A stretch of 64,000 bases of DNA from Pueribacillus theae. Lineage in GTDB: Bacteria > Bacillota > Bacilli > Bacillales > UBA6769. The notes under the pieces are model-generated. The model searched no databases and was not told where the DNA came from. It was given only the letters and a program-made list of their open reading frames with translations. The stretch lies in assembly GCF_003097615.1 (NCBI RefSeq), contig NZ_QCZG01000021.1:1-64000 (forward strand), given 5' to 3'. Positions 27,320 to 35,984 of the stretch are shown here, one piece after another. Numbering within the stretch: the stretch's first letter is position 1; every line of letters starts with the position of its first letter. Made by a program: the position numbers and the translations under genes.

Positions 27320-29392
27320 ATGAAGAAAGGCATTTTATCTGTACTTATTTGGACTGCCATTTCGATTGTTGGAGCTGCCGCCTTCGCTATATTAGGCCTT
27401 GCTAATGGTGAAACGATTTCTGCAGCATGGCTCGTTATTGCAGCAATTTGTACTTATGCTGTCGCCTATCGTTTTTATAGTAAATATATTGCCTATAAAA
27501 TCTTTAAATTGAACGATAATCGAGCAACGCCTGCTGAGATTCATGATGATGGGAAGGATTATGTCCCGACAAATAAATGGGTATTGTTCGGACACCATTT
27601 TGCAGCGATCGCCGGTGCGGGGCCGCTTGTAGGACCTATACTTGCAGCTCAAATGGGTTATCTTCCGGGAGCACTATGGATAATTATTGGTGTCGTGTTA
27701 GCAGGCGCTGTACAAGATGCTGTTATTTTAATGGCTTCTATGCGTCGAAATGGGAAATCGTTGGGTCAAATCGCAAAGGAGGAAGTAGGCCCGTTCGGAG
27801 GAATTATTGCTTCCATCGGCATTCTCGCGATTATGATCATTTTAATTGCTGTGTTGGCACTAGTCGTTGTAAAGGCACTTGCTGACTCGCCGTGGGGCGT
27901 TTTTACGATTGCGGCTACAATTCCAATTGCAATTTTGATGGGGATTTATATGCGTTTTATTCGCCCCGGCAAGGTGCTGGAAGGTTCATTAATTGGCTTT
28001 GTTTTATTAATGCTCGCATTATGGGGAGGGCAATATGTAGCTGCTGACCCAACATTGGCAAAAATGTTTACTTTTACTGGGGGACAATTAGCGGTTTTAA
28101 TCGGAATTTATGGGTTTATTGCATCGATCCTGCCAGTCTGGCTCTTGCTTGCACCGCGAGATTATTTAAGTTCTTTTTTGAAAATCGGAGTTATTTTCTT
28201 ATTGGCAGCAGGCATTTTAATCGTTTTACCTGAATTGCAAATGCCAAAGATAACCCGATTTATTGATGGGACTGGACCGGTATTTGCTGGTAATCTATTC
28301 CCATTTTTATTTATTACAATTGCATGCGGAGCCGTTTCCGGTTTCCATTCCCTTGTTTCTTCGGGGACTACGCCAAAAATGATTACAAAAGAATCGCAAG
28401 CAAGAATGATTGGTTACGGCGCGATGTTAATGGAATCAGGCGTTGCAATCATGGCTTTAATCGCTGCTTGTGCATTGCACCCAGGCCTTTACTTTGCGAT
28501 GAATGCTCCAGCGGCTGTAATTGGAGCAGATGCTGCTCAGGCGGCAACGGCCATTTCTTCATGGGGCTTCCAAGTCACTCCCGATGAAATAACAAATGCG
28601 GCAGCGGATATTGGCGAAGCAACGATTTTATCCCGTACAGGTGGGGCACCGACATTAGCTGTCGGAATGGCTGAGATTTTCACAAGTTTTCTAGCAGGGG
28701 CAAAAGCTTTTTGGTATCATTTTGCGATTCTTTTTGAAGCTGTTTTTATTTTGACAACAATTGATGCCGGAACAAGGATTGGGAGATTTATGCTGCAAGA
28801 TTTAGTTGGGAACTTTTATAAACCGTTTGGCAGGACGAATAATCTTTTATCCAATGTGATTGCTTCTGCACTTATTACCATTGCTTGGGCGTATATTACT
28901 TACCAAGGAGCCATTGATCCATTTGGGGGAATTAATTCTTTATGGGCATTGTTCGGAATATCGAACCAAATGTTGGCAGCGATTGCACTTGCTGTCGGTA
29001 CAACGATTATTATTAAAATGGGTAAAGCCCGTGCCATGTGGGTCACGATGATACCGTTTGTATTTTTATGCATTACTACATTAACGGCTGCATTCATGAA
29101 GCTATTCTCATCCGTTCCTGCAATTGGATTCTTTGCCCATGCGAAAATATATCAAGATGCGATTAATACAGGTGAAGTCCTTGCCCCGGCACCTAACATG
29201 GAAGTAATGAAACAAATTGTCTTTAATGATAGATTAGATGCGGTCTTTACGATTTTCTTTATCGTCATTGTTGTTTTGCTAATATTAGATTCCTTTCGGA
29301 CTTGGTACGATATTCTAATTCGCAAGAAAGAAATAGAATTACATGAAACACCGTTTGTTCAGTCAACAATTTCAGTCGGTGATCGGAGGTAA
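27320..29392 (+). CDS. cstA: Carbon starvation protein CstA, pyruvate/peptide transporter
   Basis: A large membrane transporter (690 aa, about 16-18 helices). CstA-family proteins import pyruvate or peptides during carbon starvation. Family marks are the N-terminal WLVIAAICTYAVAYRFYSKYIA, GHHFAAIAGAGPLVGPILAAQMGY in the cytoplasmic loop region, SGTTPKMI and TIDAGTRIGRFMLQD. AGGAGG precedes ATG 27320. It is followed 6 bp later by a YbdD-type small gene, the usual partner. Confidence 0.93.
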   Translation: MKKGILSVLIWTAISIVGAAAFAILGLANGETISAAWLVIAAICTYAVAYRFYSKYIAYKIFKLNDNRATPAEIHDDGKDYVPTNKWVLFGHHFAAIAGAGPLVGPILAAQMGYLPGALWIIIGVVLAGAVQDAVILMASMRRNGKSLGQIAKEEVGPFGGIIASIGILAIMIILIAVLALVVVKALADSPWGVFTIAATIPIAILMGIYMRFIRPGKVLEGSLIGFVLLMLALWGGQYVAADPTLAKMFTFTGGQLAVLIGIYGFIASILPVWLLLAPRDYLSSFLKIGVIFLLAAGILIVLPELQMPKITRFIDGTGPVFAGNLFPFLFITIACGAVSGFHSLVSSGTTPKMITKESQARMIGYGAMLMESGVAIMALIAACALHPGLYFAMNAPAAVIGADAAQAATAISSWGFQVTPDEITNAAADIGEATILSRTGGAPTLAVGMAEIFTSFLAGAKAFWYHFAILFEAVFILTTIDAGTRIGRFMLQDLVGNFYKPFGRTNNLLSNVIASALITIAWAYITYQGAIDPFGGINSLWALFGISNQMLAAIALAVGTTIIIKMGKARAMWVTMIPFVFLCITTLTAAFMKLFSSVPAIGFFAHAKIYQDAINTGEVLAPAPNMEVMKQIVFNDRLDAVFTIFFIVIVVLLILDSFRTWYDILIRKKEIELHETPFVQSTISVGDRR

Positions 29393-29398
29393 TAACAA

Positions 29399-29593
29399 GT
29401 GATGGAGATGAAAGAATTTATCAAACACGTGCGTTGTAATATTAAAACAATTTTTGGCATGCCCAACTACGAAAGATATGTGGAGCATCATATGCGGAAG
29501 TACCCGAATGAACCGATTATGTCTGAAAAAGAATATTATGTCTTCGTGTTGAAGGATAGGTATGAAAGTGGAAAAGTAAATCGATGTTGTTAA
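29399..29593 (+). CDS. YbdD/YjiX-family small protein, CstA partner
   Basis: A 64-aa protein of the YbdD/YjiX family (DUF466), regularly encoded straight after cstA or its relatives and needed for transport in Escherichia coli. Visible family features are FGMPNYERYVEHHMRKYPNEP and MSEKEYYVF, with a Cys-containing end. GGAGG is 9 nt before GTG 29399; ATG 29402 is the alternative. Only 6 bp after cstA, hence co-transcribed. Confidence 0.88.
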   Translation: MMEMKEFIKHVRCNIKTIFGMPNYERYVEHHMRKYPNEPIMSEKEYYVFVLKDRYESGKVNRCC

Positions 29594-29639
29594 CTAGTAG
29601 GTCAGCCTGCTAATTTGTTCAATTATCAGCCAGAAATGA

Positions 29640-29680
29640 AAAAAGAGATAACTCGCATACATAAAAGAGTTATCTCTTTC
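29640..29680. terminator. Bidirectional terminator
   Basis: A perfect 13-bp stem AAAGAGATAACTC / GAGTTATCTCTTT between the converging cstA operon and the DUF1646 gene. Confidence 0.9.
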
Positions 29681-29693
29681 TATTCGCAAAATC

Positions 29694-30710
29694 CTATCCA
29701 ATGAAGACAATGACTAAGAAGTAAACAACCATTGCGATAAGACCAACAGGGACACCGAAGCGGGCCCATTCTTTACTTTTAATGTCCAGTTTGCCCGCTG
29801 CAATAATGTTAGGGATATTACCAGGAATAAGCATTCCGCCGCTTATGAGAAGCCCAAGTAAAATGGCTTTCAGCGTGGGCTCGTCCATCGCCGGGCTAAT
29901 TTCAGCCGCTGCAAGTGTTGCATTGTCGAGAATAGCTGAAATCATATTGATCCAGTACAAAATATATGGGCTTAAACCGAGTAAATACCGTTCAATAAAT
30001 GGTTCAAAACCGGCGCCGAGAAGCGTTAATCCCATAACAAAAAGGTATACTTTCAAAGCGCGAACGATGATTTCTCCGTAGGATTCCCCAACTTTTTCGC
30101 TTTTTAATCCACTACCATTATCCTTCGGCTTGATAAGAATAGCCGCTAAAATTCCGAAGAGAACGACAGCAGAGATAACATCTGGCCCAATTAAGCGCAG
30201 CAAGTAAAAGAAATCGGCATCCAATTTGCTGACTGCGATCGTCGCTAACGGTTCACCGACTGGTGTTAAAGCTGCTCCTAGTCCAATTGAAAAACAAGCA
30301 AGAATCACGAGGCGAAGCTCGGATTCCCGATCTAAAGGCAATACGGAAACGATTGCCACGAGCACAAGCGCAGCAATGATCGCTGTGATGACACTCGAAA
30401 TCAGCCCCAACACGATGACAATCAGGGCAAGAAAGACACGGAATGGAATGATTCGGCTAATACCGAGAAACCCTTTTTCCAATGGGGATTCCAGCCACTT
30501 GAATAAAAGGCCGGCAACAAAAACAGCAATCGTAATATGAATCGGGTCTTCGAGTGCTTTAAACCATAACGATTTATCGAGAACATGACTTATGAAGGCG
30601 GCAGCGATTCCCATTACAAATAAAAAGGCTTCCAAATTATGTTCGACTTGTTTGACAGTAAACGGCAAAAGTAAGACTAAAATAAGAATAATCGTTAATC
30701 CAATAATCAT
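29694..30710 (-). CDS. DUF1646-family membrane transporter
   Basis: About 339 aa, hydrophobic throughout with about 10 helices. It matches the DUF1646 group of putative ion transporters (IT superfamily). Two motifs placed as in two inverted repeats, LTPVGEPLATI and LDNATLAAAEISP, resemble the helix-breaking ion sites of arsenite/citrate-type carriers. ATG 30716 almost abuts AAAGGA, while ATG 30710 is 8 nt from it, so 30710 is preferred. Single gene, divergent from purU. Substrate unknown; sodium or another cation is an inference. Confidence 0.82.
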   Translation of the reverse strand: MIIGLTIILILVLLLPFTVKQVEHNLEAFLFVMGIAAAFISHVLDKSLWFKALEDPIHITIAVFVAGLLFKWLESPLEKGFLGISRIIPFRVFLALIVIVLGLISSVITAIIAALVLVAIVSVLPLDRESELRLVILACFSIGLGAALTPVGEPLATIAVSKLDADFFYLLRLIGPDVISAVVLFGILAAILIKPKDNGSGLKSEKVGESYGEIIVRALKVYLFVMGLTLLGAGFEPFIERYLLGLSPYILYWINMISAILDNATLAAAEISPAMDEPTLKAILLGLLISGGMLIPGNIPNIIAAGKLDIKSKEWARFGVPVGLIAMVVYFLVIVFIG

Positions 30711-30878
30711 AAGCATTTTCCTTTACATATGTAAGTATTCGGACTTTTTAAATAAACAACTTCATATATTATAACAAAAAAACCTTTTTTTCGTCATAAA
30801 AATTTTCACCACCATTTCAATCTTTTGTTATTTGCAGTATAGTATAGTCATGAACGATTTAAAGAAGAGGGATAGAGC

Positions 30879-31778
30879 ATGACGCCATATATCAAAGAAA
30901 GAATCGAAGCATTTAAAAAAGCAAGCCAAAATAGAGGGCGCTTATTGATTGACTGCCCTGATCAGCCTGGGATCGTTGCGGCAGTATCTGAATTTTTATA
31001 TAAGCAAGGCGCCAATATTATCGAATCAAGCCAATATTCGACAAATCCGGAAGGCGGGCGTTTCTTCATCCGTTTTGTTTTTGAATGCCCAAACTTAAAG
31101 GAAAAAGCCAATGAAATCGAAGCCGAGTTCCAGCCAATTGCGAAGCGCTTTTCAATGGACTTTAAATTTACATACGTCTTTGAAGTGAAGAAAATGGCGA
31201 TTTTCGTTTCAAAAGAATTGCACTGCCTGCTTGAACTGTTATGGGAATGGCAAAGCGGAGATTTAATGACAGATATTGCACTTGTAGTGAGCAATCATGA
31301 AGATGCTCGGCAAATTGTCGAACCGCTTGGCATTCCGTATTACCATGTTCCTGCGAATAAAGATATCCGCGCCGAAGCGGAAGCGAAGCAAATGAAGCTG
31401 CTTGAAGAATTTGACATCGATGTCATCGTACTCGCCCGATATATGCAAATTCTTACACCGAATTTCGTTGCGGCCCATCCAAACCGGATCATTAATATTC
31501 ACCATTCGTTTTTGCCTGCCTTTGTTGGCGCCAAGCCGTATGAACGCGCTTATGACAGAGGTGTGAAATTAATAGGTGCCACGTCGCATTATGTAACGAA
31601 TGACCTTGATGAGGGGCCGATTATTGAGCAAGATATCGAGCGTGTAAACCATCGAAACGACGTCGAAGATTTAAAGAAAATCGGCCGTTCGATCGAACGC
31701 AGCGTGTTGGCTCGCGCGGTGAAATGGCATTTGGAAGACCGCATCCTTGTCCACCGGAATAAAACAATTGTGTTTTAA
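30879..31778 (+). CDS. purU: Formyltetrahydrofolate deformylase
   Basis: Hydrolyses 10-formyl-THF to formate and THF, balancing one-carbon units and supplying formate to PurT. 299 aa with an ACT domain (about 18-95, LLIDCPDQPGIVAAVSEFL) and a formyltransferase-fold domain (about 105-290). The catalytic set is seen as the Asn/His in INIHHSFLPAF (about 205-210) and the Asp in SHYVTNDLDEGPII (about 243). GAGGG before ATG 30879. Monocistronic. Confidence 0.93.
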   Translation: MTPYIKERIEAFKKASQNRGRLLIDCPDQPGIVAAVSEFLYKQGANIIESSQYSTNPEGGRFFIRFVFECPNLKEKANEIEAEFQPIAKRFSMDFKFTYVFEVKKMAIFVSKELHCLLELLWEWQSGDLMTDIALVVSNHEDARQIVEPLGIPYYHVPANKDIRAEAEAKQMKLLEEFDIDVIVLARYMQILTPNFVAAHPNRIINIHHSFLPAFVGAKPYERAYDRGVKLIGATSHYVTNDLDEGPIIEQDIERVNHRNDVEDLKKIGRSIERSVLARAVKWHLEDRILVHRNKTIVF

Positions 31779-31779
31779 C

Positions 31780-31806
31780 AGCGTCCTAATTTGGGCGCTT
31801 TATTCT
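31780..31806 (+). terminator. Terminator of purU
   Basis: AGCGTCC pairs with GGGCGCT (one T-G pair) around TAATTT, followed by TTATTCTT. Confidence 0.65.
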
Positions 31807-31843
31807 TAAAAAACTATCTTGCAATATACAGTAGTATATATTA

Positions 31844-31891
31844 TCTTATAGATAAGGTATTTTTTTACGTCGGTACTAAACATTATTTAGT
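31844..31891. promoter_or_regulatory. Two inverted repeats before the PadR operon
   Basis: CTTAT-AG-ATAAG (31845-31856) and ACTAAA-CATTA-TTTAGT (31875-31891) lie 33-80 bp before the padR start. Either could be the autoregulatory operator of the PadR protein. Confidence 0.4.
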
Positions 31892-31923
31892 AGTGGTTTA
31901 ACAACAGTAGGAGTTGGGAAACA

Positions 31924-32247
31924 ATGAACGTTCAATTTAAAAAAGGTGTGCTTGAACTGTGTGTACTCGTTCTTATTTCTAATAAAGACCAATACGGCTA
32001 TGAACTTGCGCAAAGCATTTCAAAACGCATCAATGTAGCAGAAGGGACGATTTACCCGCTGCTTCGCCGTTTGACAAAAGAAGGGTATTTCACGACGTAC
32101 CTCGCTGAATCTTCAGAAGGCCCTTCAAGAAAGTACTACTCATTAACAAATAAAGGCAGAGCCTATATGAATCAATTAATCAATGAATGGAACGAATTCA
32201 GCAAGAGTGTGAATGAATTGATCGAGGAGGTTATCGGCAATGACTAA
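31924..32247 (+). CDS. PadR-family transcriptional regulator
   Basis: A 107-aa winged-helix regulator of the short PadR-s2 kind. QYGYELAQSI, AEGTIYPLLRRLTKEGY (recognition helix and wing) and GPSRKYYSLTNKG (wing) are diagnostic. The C-terminal helix dimerises. RBS AGGAG precedes ATG. The stop overlaps the next start by 8 bp, so it is translationally coupled to the HAAS membrane protein, and probably represses its own operon in response to an envelope signal. Confidence 0.92.
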   Translation: MNVQFKKGVLELCVLVLISNKDQYGYELAQSISKRINVAEGTIYPLLRRLTKEGYFTTYLAESSEGPSRKYYSLTNKGRAYMNQLINEWNEFSKSVNELIEEVIGND

Positions 32248-32791
32248 AGAAGATTTTCTGAAAAGTTTAGGGCGGGAGTTGGAGTTACAGAAGGTTCCTG
32301 AACATGACCGCAAAGAAATGCTCTATGACTTTGAAGAACATTTTGAAATCGCTTTGGCAAATGGGGAAAAAGAAGAAGACATTTCACGCAATTTGGGAAA
32401 TCCAAAAACGATCGCAAAAGAGCTGCTTGTCGACTATCGCATTTCAAAAGCGGAAACCGATCGCTCTGTAAAAAATATTACCTACGCGGTCATCGCGACA
32501 CTTAGCGTTAGTTTTTTCAATATCGTTTTCGTTCTTGGGCCAGTCGTCGGCATTTTCGGGGCTTATATCGGATTATGTGCAAGTGCGATCATATTAACCC
32601 TTTCTCCGTTGTTATGGGTCATATCGCTTTTATTAGGTTCTCCCAACATCTTAGGGTTCTTTGTCGCTGTAGCTTTTTGTGGATTAGGAATTTTACTGGG
32701 GATCGGTATGTATTACGCTGGAAAGTTTCTATACAAGTGGATTTTAAATTATATCAAATTTAATGTACAAATGATTAAAGGAGTCCATTAA
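32240..32791 (+). CDS. HAAS (DUF1700) membrane protein
   Basis: 183 aa. The N-terminal HAAS domain (about 1-70, FLKSLGRELELQKVPEHDRKEMLYDFEEHF...LGNPKTIAKELL) is followed by four hydrophobic helices (about 80-175) and a short basic tail. HAAS proteins are regularly found next to PadR regulators and seem to sense or tune the regulator at the membrane. It overlaps padR by 8 bp and is followed after one base by the DUF4097 gene. Confidence 0.88.
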   Translation: MTKEDFLKSLGRELELQKVPEHDRKEMLYDFEEHFEIALANGEKEEDISRNLGNPKTIAKELLVDYRISKAETDRSVKNITYAVIATLSVSFFNIVFVLGPVVGIFGAYIGLCASAIILTLSPLLWVISLLLGSPNILGFFVAVAFCGLGILLGIGMYYAGKFLYKWILNYIKFNVQMIKGVH

Positions 32792-32792
32792 T

Positions 32793-33641
32793 ATGAAAAA
32801 ATTGGTGATGATCGGAATCGCGCTCGTTGTGATAGGCGGCCTAGGTATGTTCATAACTGGAACGACGAGCTTTTCTGTTGGTCCAAAAGCGCAAATTGAC
32901 GAAGAGAAGCAGATGAACGCAGATAACATTACGAATCTAGATATTAAAGTCGACGTTGGAAAGGTTAGAATCAAAGAAAGTAAAGGTGATAAAATTGATG
33001 TCCATTTTCATGGCAAGACAGCAAAACATGCAAAAAAGAAATTTGACGTAAAGAGCGAATCAGGCACTCTGAATGTAACAGCTTTAATCGGTAAAAATGA
33101 GACATTTAACATCCCATATCTAAACATTGGTTTCGATTATAACAAAGATTATCCAACGCTCGATATACACGTTCCTAAAAAAACATTTGAAAAAATCGCA
33201 ATAAAAGCAGATGTTGGCGAAATTCATCTCGGCGATATTGACGTGAAAGCGTTAAACGCTGCAAATGAGGTTGGGCAAATTGTTGTTGAAAAATTTAATG
33301 GCGATTCCGCGAGATTATCTTCATCCGTTGGCATGGTAAAAGTTAAAAGTGCCGTAGGGAAAATAGACGTTCGTACGGAAACGGGCACGATTGAAGTGAC
33401 GATGGAAAAAATGACAGAAAATCTAAATGCAACATCAGAGGTCGGTGAAGTGAAAGTTATGTTGAAGGAAGTGCCAACAGATTTAAAACTTGATCTTGCA
33501 AGTGAAGTCGGCCGGGCCAAAGTAAAAGGGTTGACAGGGTTTGACAATCTTTCTGGCGGGAACATTAAGTCAAGCATAGGTGAAAATGGCCCGACTTTAA
33601 AAGTAAGGACAGAGGTTGGTGCGATTAGTGTTAGGCATTAA
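32793..33641 (+). CDS. DUF4097 beta-helical putative adhesin/sensor
   Basis: 282 aa with a single N-terminal transmembrane anchor (about 4-25) and an extracytoplasmic beta-repeat region (about 45-280). It consists of repeated short strands such as VDVGKVRI, ADVGEIHL, NEVGQIVV, SSVGMVKV and SEVGEVKV, the pattern of DUF4097/toast-rack proteins. RBS AAAGGAG before ATG 32793. Last gene of the PadR-HAAS-DUF4097 operon, which suggests a cell envelope function. Confidence 0.87.
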   Translation: MKKLVMIGIALVVIGGLGMFITGTTSFSVGPKAQIDEEKQMNADNITNLDIKVDVGKVRIKESKGDKIDVHFHGKTAKHAKKKFDVKSESGTLNVTALIGKNETFNIPYLNIGFDYNKDYPTLDIHVPKKTFEKIAIKADVGEIHLGDIDVKALNAANEVGQIVVEKFNGDSARLSSSVGMVKVKSAVGKIDVRTETGTIEVTMEKMTENLNATSEVGEVKVMLKEVPTDLKLDLASEVGRAKVKGLTGFDNLSGGNIKSSIGENGPTLKVRTEVGAISVRH

Positions 33642-33645
33642 AAAA

Positions 33646-34083
33646 GAGGGGGCTGTCCTGAAAGTCATTGAAAAATGATTTTCTGTGACAGCTTTCCTTG
33701 TTTTTATCAAAAAATGCATACAAACAATCGCCCTTTTTAGTAGAATAAAGTTACCACAACAACACTCAGAAAGGCCGATTTTTTATGAGCAATCCGAAGA
33801 TTACTAAATGATATGTATAACACACAAATGACACTTTCTTTAGAAGTAAAAGAGGAAAAAAGGCAAACTTACTCCTACATTTAAACCATACAATCGGCAA
33901 AGCTTCTATATTTATAATCTTCAAGAGCTGATCACTGAACATCATGCCGCTCGTGTCATTGATGAAATGGTCGAGTCCATTCCCGATGAGCAGCTATTTA
34001 CCCATTATTCAGGAGGTGGGCGTCCTCCATTCCATTCAAAAACTTTGTATGCTTACTCTCAAAAAAGTGTATTCCTGCCGTAA
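33646..34083 (+). mobile_element. Truncated IS1182-type insertion sequence
   Basis: The left end GGGGGCTGTCC (from 33648) resembles the GGGGCTGTCC-type terminal repeat of IS1182 elements, and the N-terminal part of the transposase follows (33813-34083). I find no matching right end, so the remaining roughly 1.2 kb of element has been lost. The element begins just after the DUF4097 stop codon and its first bases may act as that operon's terminator (GCTGTC...GACAGC). Confidence 0.7.
33813..34083 (+). pseudogene. IS1182-family transposase, N-terminal fragment
   Basis: Starting at ATG 33813 the frame reads MYNTQMTLSLEV, is shifted near 33870, and then reads TFKPYNRQSFYIYNLQEL, RVIDEMVESIPDEQLF and YSGGGRPPFHSKTLYAYSQK before a stop at 34083. 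This is the N-terminal DUF772 region of IS1182 transposases. About 90 of roughly 450-500 residues remain, with at least one frameshift and an internal deletion near the end. It cannot be functional. Confidence 0.75.
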
Positions 34084-34191
34084 AACTAGTTAGAATTTTT
34101 ACTTTCATAACCATTTTTCCTATATATATAGAAAAAAAGGCATAAAGTTAATATAGTGCTAACAATTGTCATTAATGAAAAAAAAGAGTCA

Positions 34192-34476
34192 TTAGTCATT
34201 ATTTCCATGAACACATAGGTTAAAATAACAGTAAATAGAAGAGTTACTGAGTTGTAATTTCTGAATAAGAAATTTATTTGAAATAAACCAACTAAAGATA
34301 AAAAAAACTAAAGGTATTATAGTGAAACTAATAGAAAGAATAGACGAATACATTAACGATGAAAAGAAATCATAGTTCCTATTATTAAATCTAATAATGT
34401 ACTGTAAGTTTAAGATTAATAAAAATATTACGTTAAAAGTTATAATAAAAAAAATAAACTTCTTGAGTATTTTCAT
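34192..34476 (-). CDS. Small hydrophobic protein of unknown function
   Basis: A 94-aa frame, strongly AT-rich, with two clear transmembrane segments (about 5-27 and 43-66). GGAGTG lies 5 nt before ATG 34476, which argues for a real gene. I recognise no family. It sits alone in the decayed stretch after the IS fragment. Confidence 0.45.
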   Translation of the reverse strand: MKILKKFIFFIITFNVIFLLILNLQYIIRFNNRNYDFFSSLMYSSILSISFTIIPLVFFIFSWFISNKFLIQKLQLSNSSIYCYFNLCVHGNND

Positions 34477-34835
34477 TTTCCCACTCCATTTTTGGTAGAT
34501 ATGTCCATTTTAAATACTACCATAAGCAGGCTTCTAGTGTATCCAATGGCATTTAACCAATATCGAGACAAACTTGCGTCTCTTGGTACCACCAATCGTT
34601 ATTTTTTTTGCCTGCTTTTTCTGTCGTAAAAAAATAACAAAATTGATATAATTGATAAGATTATGGAATAAATAAAAAGACAGGAAAATTTAGGGGTTGC
34701 TGATAAATACAATACATAAGGCAGAATCGTTTTTAATAACCGCGGTGAAGAAATACTTGCAGATATAAAAGCATTTGATCTTAATAAAAAACCTTTTACT
34801 ACAAGTTTTCAAGGCATTTTGGAGTTGATTAATTC
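34477..34835. other. 359-bp gap with a hairpin and a coding-like scrap
   Basis: A hairpin ACCAA..GAGAC / GTCTC.TTGGT lies at 34556-34587. From about 34724 to 34835 one plus frame reads FNNRGEEILADIKAFDLNKK and continues into the next gene region, but it has no start codon and an in-frame stop before it. It may be the tail of a lost gene. Nothing else is recognised. Confidence 0.5.
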
Positions 34836-35345
34836 GTGTTTCCTAAGTGGACATTCTTCCAAATTATTACCTTACTCTTTTTAGTCATTGCTATGTTTTG
34901 TGCAGATTTGTATAAAAAAGATATTGCAGTTCCCATGTCGTCAAATTCATACTTGATTTTTAAACCTATTTTTTTGGCAATGCTTTTCATAATAATCGTT
35001 GTAGGTTGCTTTTATTTAATAACAATATTCCAAAATGAAAAAAAAACAATAATGTCGCATCCCATTTGGAGTAAAATGCATATTATTTCATTGCTGATTT
35101 TTGGCATTTCCACTTTTATTTTCATCGTTTTGGCAATAACTAGCCCTTTAGCAGAATGGGTACAGGAATGGCGGTGGATTTTGTACTTTATCATTTGTTA
35201 TTTTTTATTTTTAATATATTGGCTTGTTCTATCGATAATTAATAAATATTCTACAAGTATCACAACAAAAAAGAAAATCCATCTATCTTATTTAACCACG
35301 GTTTTAATACTTTTTTTTATTATTTTTTTCCTCCCTTCCATTTAA
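34836..35345 (+). CDS. Four-helix membrane protein of unknown function
   Basis: 169 aa with four hydrophobic helices (about 7-27, 43-65, 84-105 and 115-137) plus a fifth at the C-terminus (about 148-167), ending soon after. Start GTG 34836, GGAG 11 nt upstream. The base composition is very AT-rich compared with the operons on both sides. No family recognised. Confidence 0.6.
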   Translation: MFPKWTFFQIITLLFLVIAMFCADLYKKDIAVPMSSNSYLIFKPIFLAMLFIIIVVGCFYLITIFQNEKKTIMSHPIWSKMHIISLLIFGISTFIFIVLAITSPLAEWVQEWRWILYFIICYFLFLIYWLVLSIINKYSTSITTKKKIHLSYLTTVLILFFIIFFLPSI

Positions 35346-35631
35346 CAGATATTATGCACCAAATATTGTGTTCAATAAAAAGGGATGCAACATTTATATT
35401 AGTCTTATCGCCATGCTTCCATCGGCGATCTTTTTTATATGTTTTTTATCACGAGAATTGCATAAAAAATGTTTTAATATTCTGATTAATCTATTCCGAA
35501 AAAGTGCCAAAAAGGTAAAGCTTCAAGCAAAGGTGGCACTGTCCATTTGGTAAGATTATACAATTAAACGAAAGGCAACCTCGACAAAGATTGATTTATG
35601 GATTTTTGGCCAAACTTCCTTATCCAAATAT

Positions 35632-35657
35632 AGGAGGGTTTCCAAATCGCCCTCTTT
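35632..35657 (+). terminator. Terminator-like hairpin 1
   Basis: AGGAGGG pairs with CCCTCTT around TTTCCAAATCG, with three T after it. No gene is seen directly before it. Confidence 0.4.
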
Positions 35658-35793
35658 AGCCAGCAAGTGATTCGCAGACACAAGGGACGGCTACTAGAGG
35701 ACAATTACCCACAACCGTTCTTTTCATATAGTTGTACCAGTTGATTTTATAACATTGATTGCCTAGTTTTTGGAACTGTTTTGGATCTTTATA

Positions 35794-35820
35794 AGGGGCG
35801 TCCAAAAGCGCCCTCTTTCT
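35794..35820 (+). terminator. Terminator-like hairpin 2
   Basis: AGGGGCG pairs with CGCCCT around TCCAAAAG, then CTTTCT. Its sequence resembles hairpin 1, 160 bp upstream. Confidence 0.45.
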
Positions 35821-35862
35821 TGAAAGTATAAATTTGTCTCTTTCGCGAATTTAGGCCAATCC
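35818..35862 (+). repeat. Short hairpin repeat, copy A (partial)
   Basis: Shares GAAAGTATAAA, CTTTCGC, AATTTA and CCAATC in order with the copies at 47418, 63633 and (reverse strand) 52262. TAAATT and AATTTA form the stem. The 3' half seen in the full copies is missing. Confidence 0.6.
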
Positions 35863-35984
35863 ATAACCAATTTTTTTGATAAAAATGAATGAGTTAAAAA
35901 AAGCTTGAACTTTTTAAAACCACTGTTATAATTAATCACATAAATCTAATCGGAATAATATACTAATCAATTGGGGGAGTTAGT

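Larger units (their letters stand above)
35346..35984. other. 639-bp gene-free region with terminator-like hairpins
   Basis: Contains a 61-codon hydrophobic frame (35368-35553) with no ribosome binding site, a hairpin GTGCC/GGCAC near 35500-35540, two terminator-like hairpins (35632-35657 and 35794-35820) and copy A of the short hairpin repeat (35818-35862). The 3' end (from about 35900) holds the upstream region of the M20 gene. No gene can be supported. Confidence 0.55.

Noticed and set aside
35368-35553. 61-codon hydrophobic frame
   Set aside because: GTG start with no ribosome binding site in a decayed region; it ends in a hairpin. Perhaps a scrap of a lost membrane gene.
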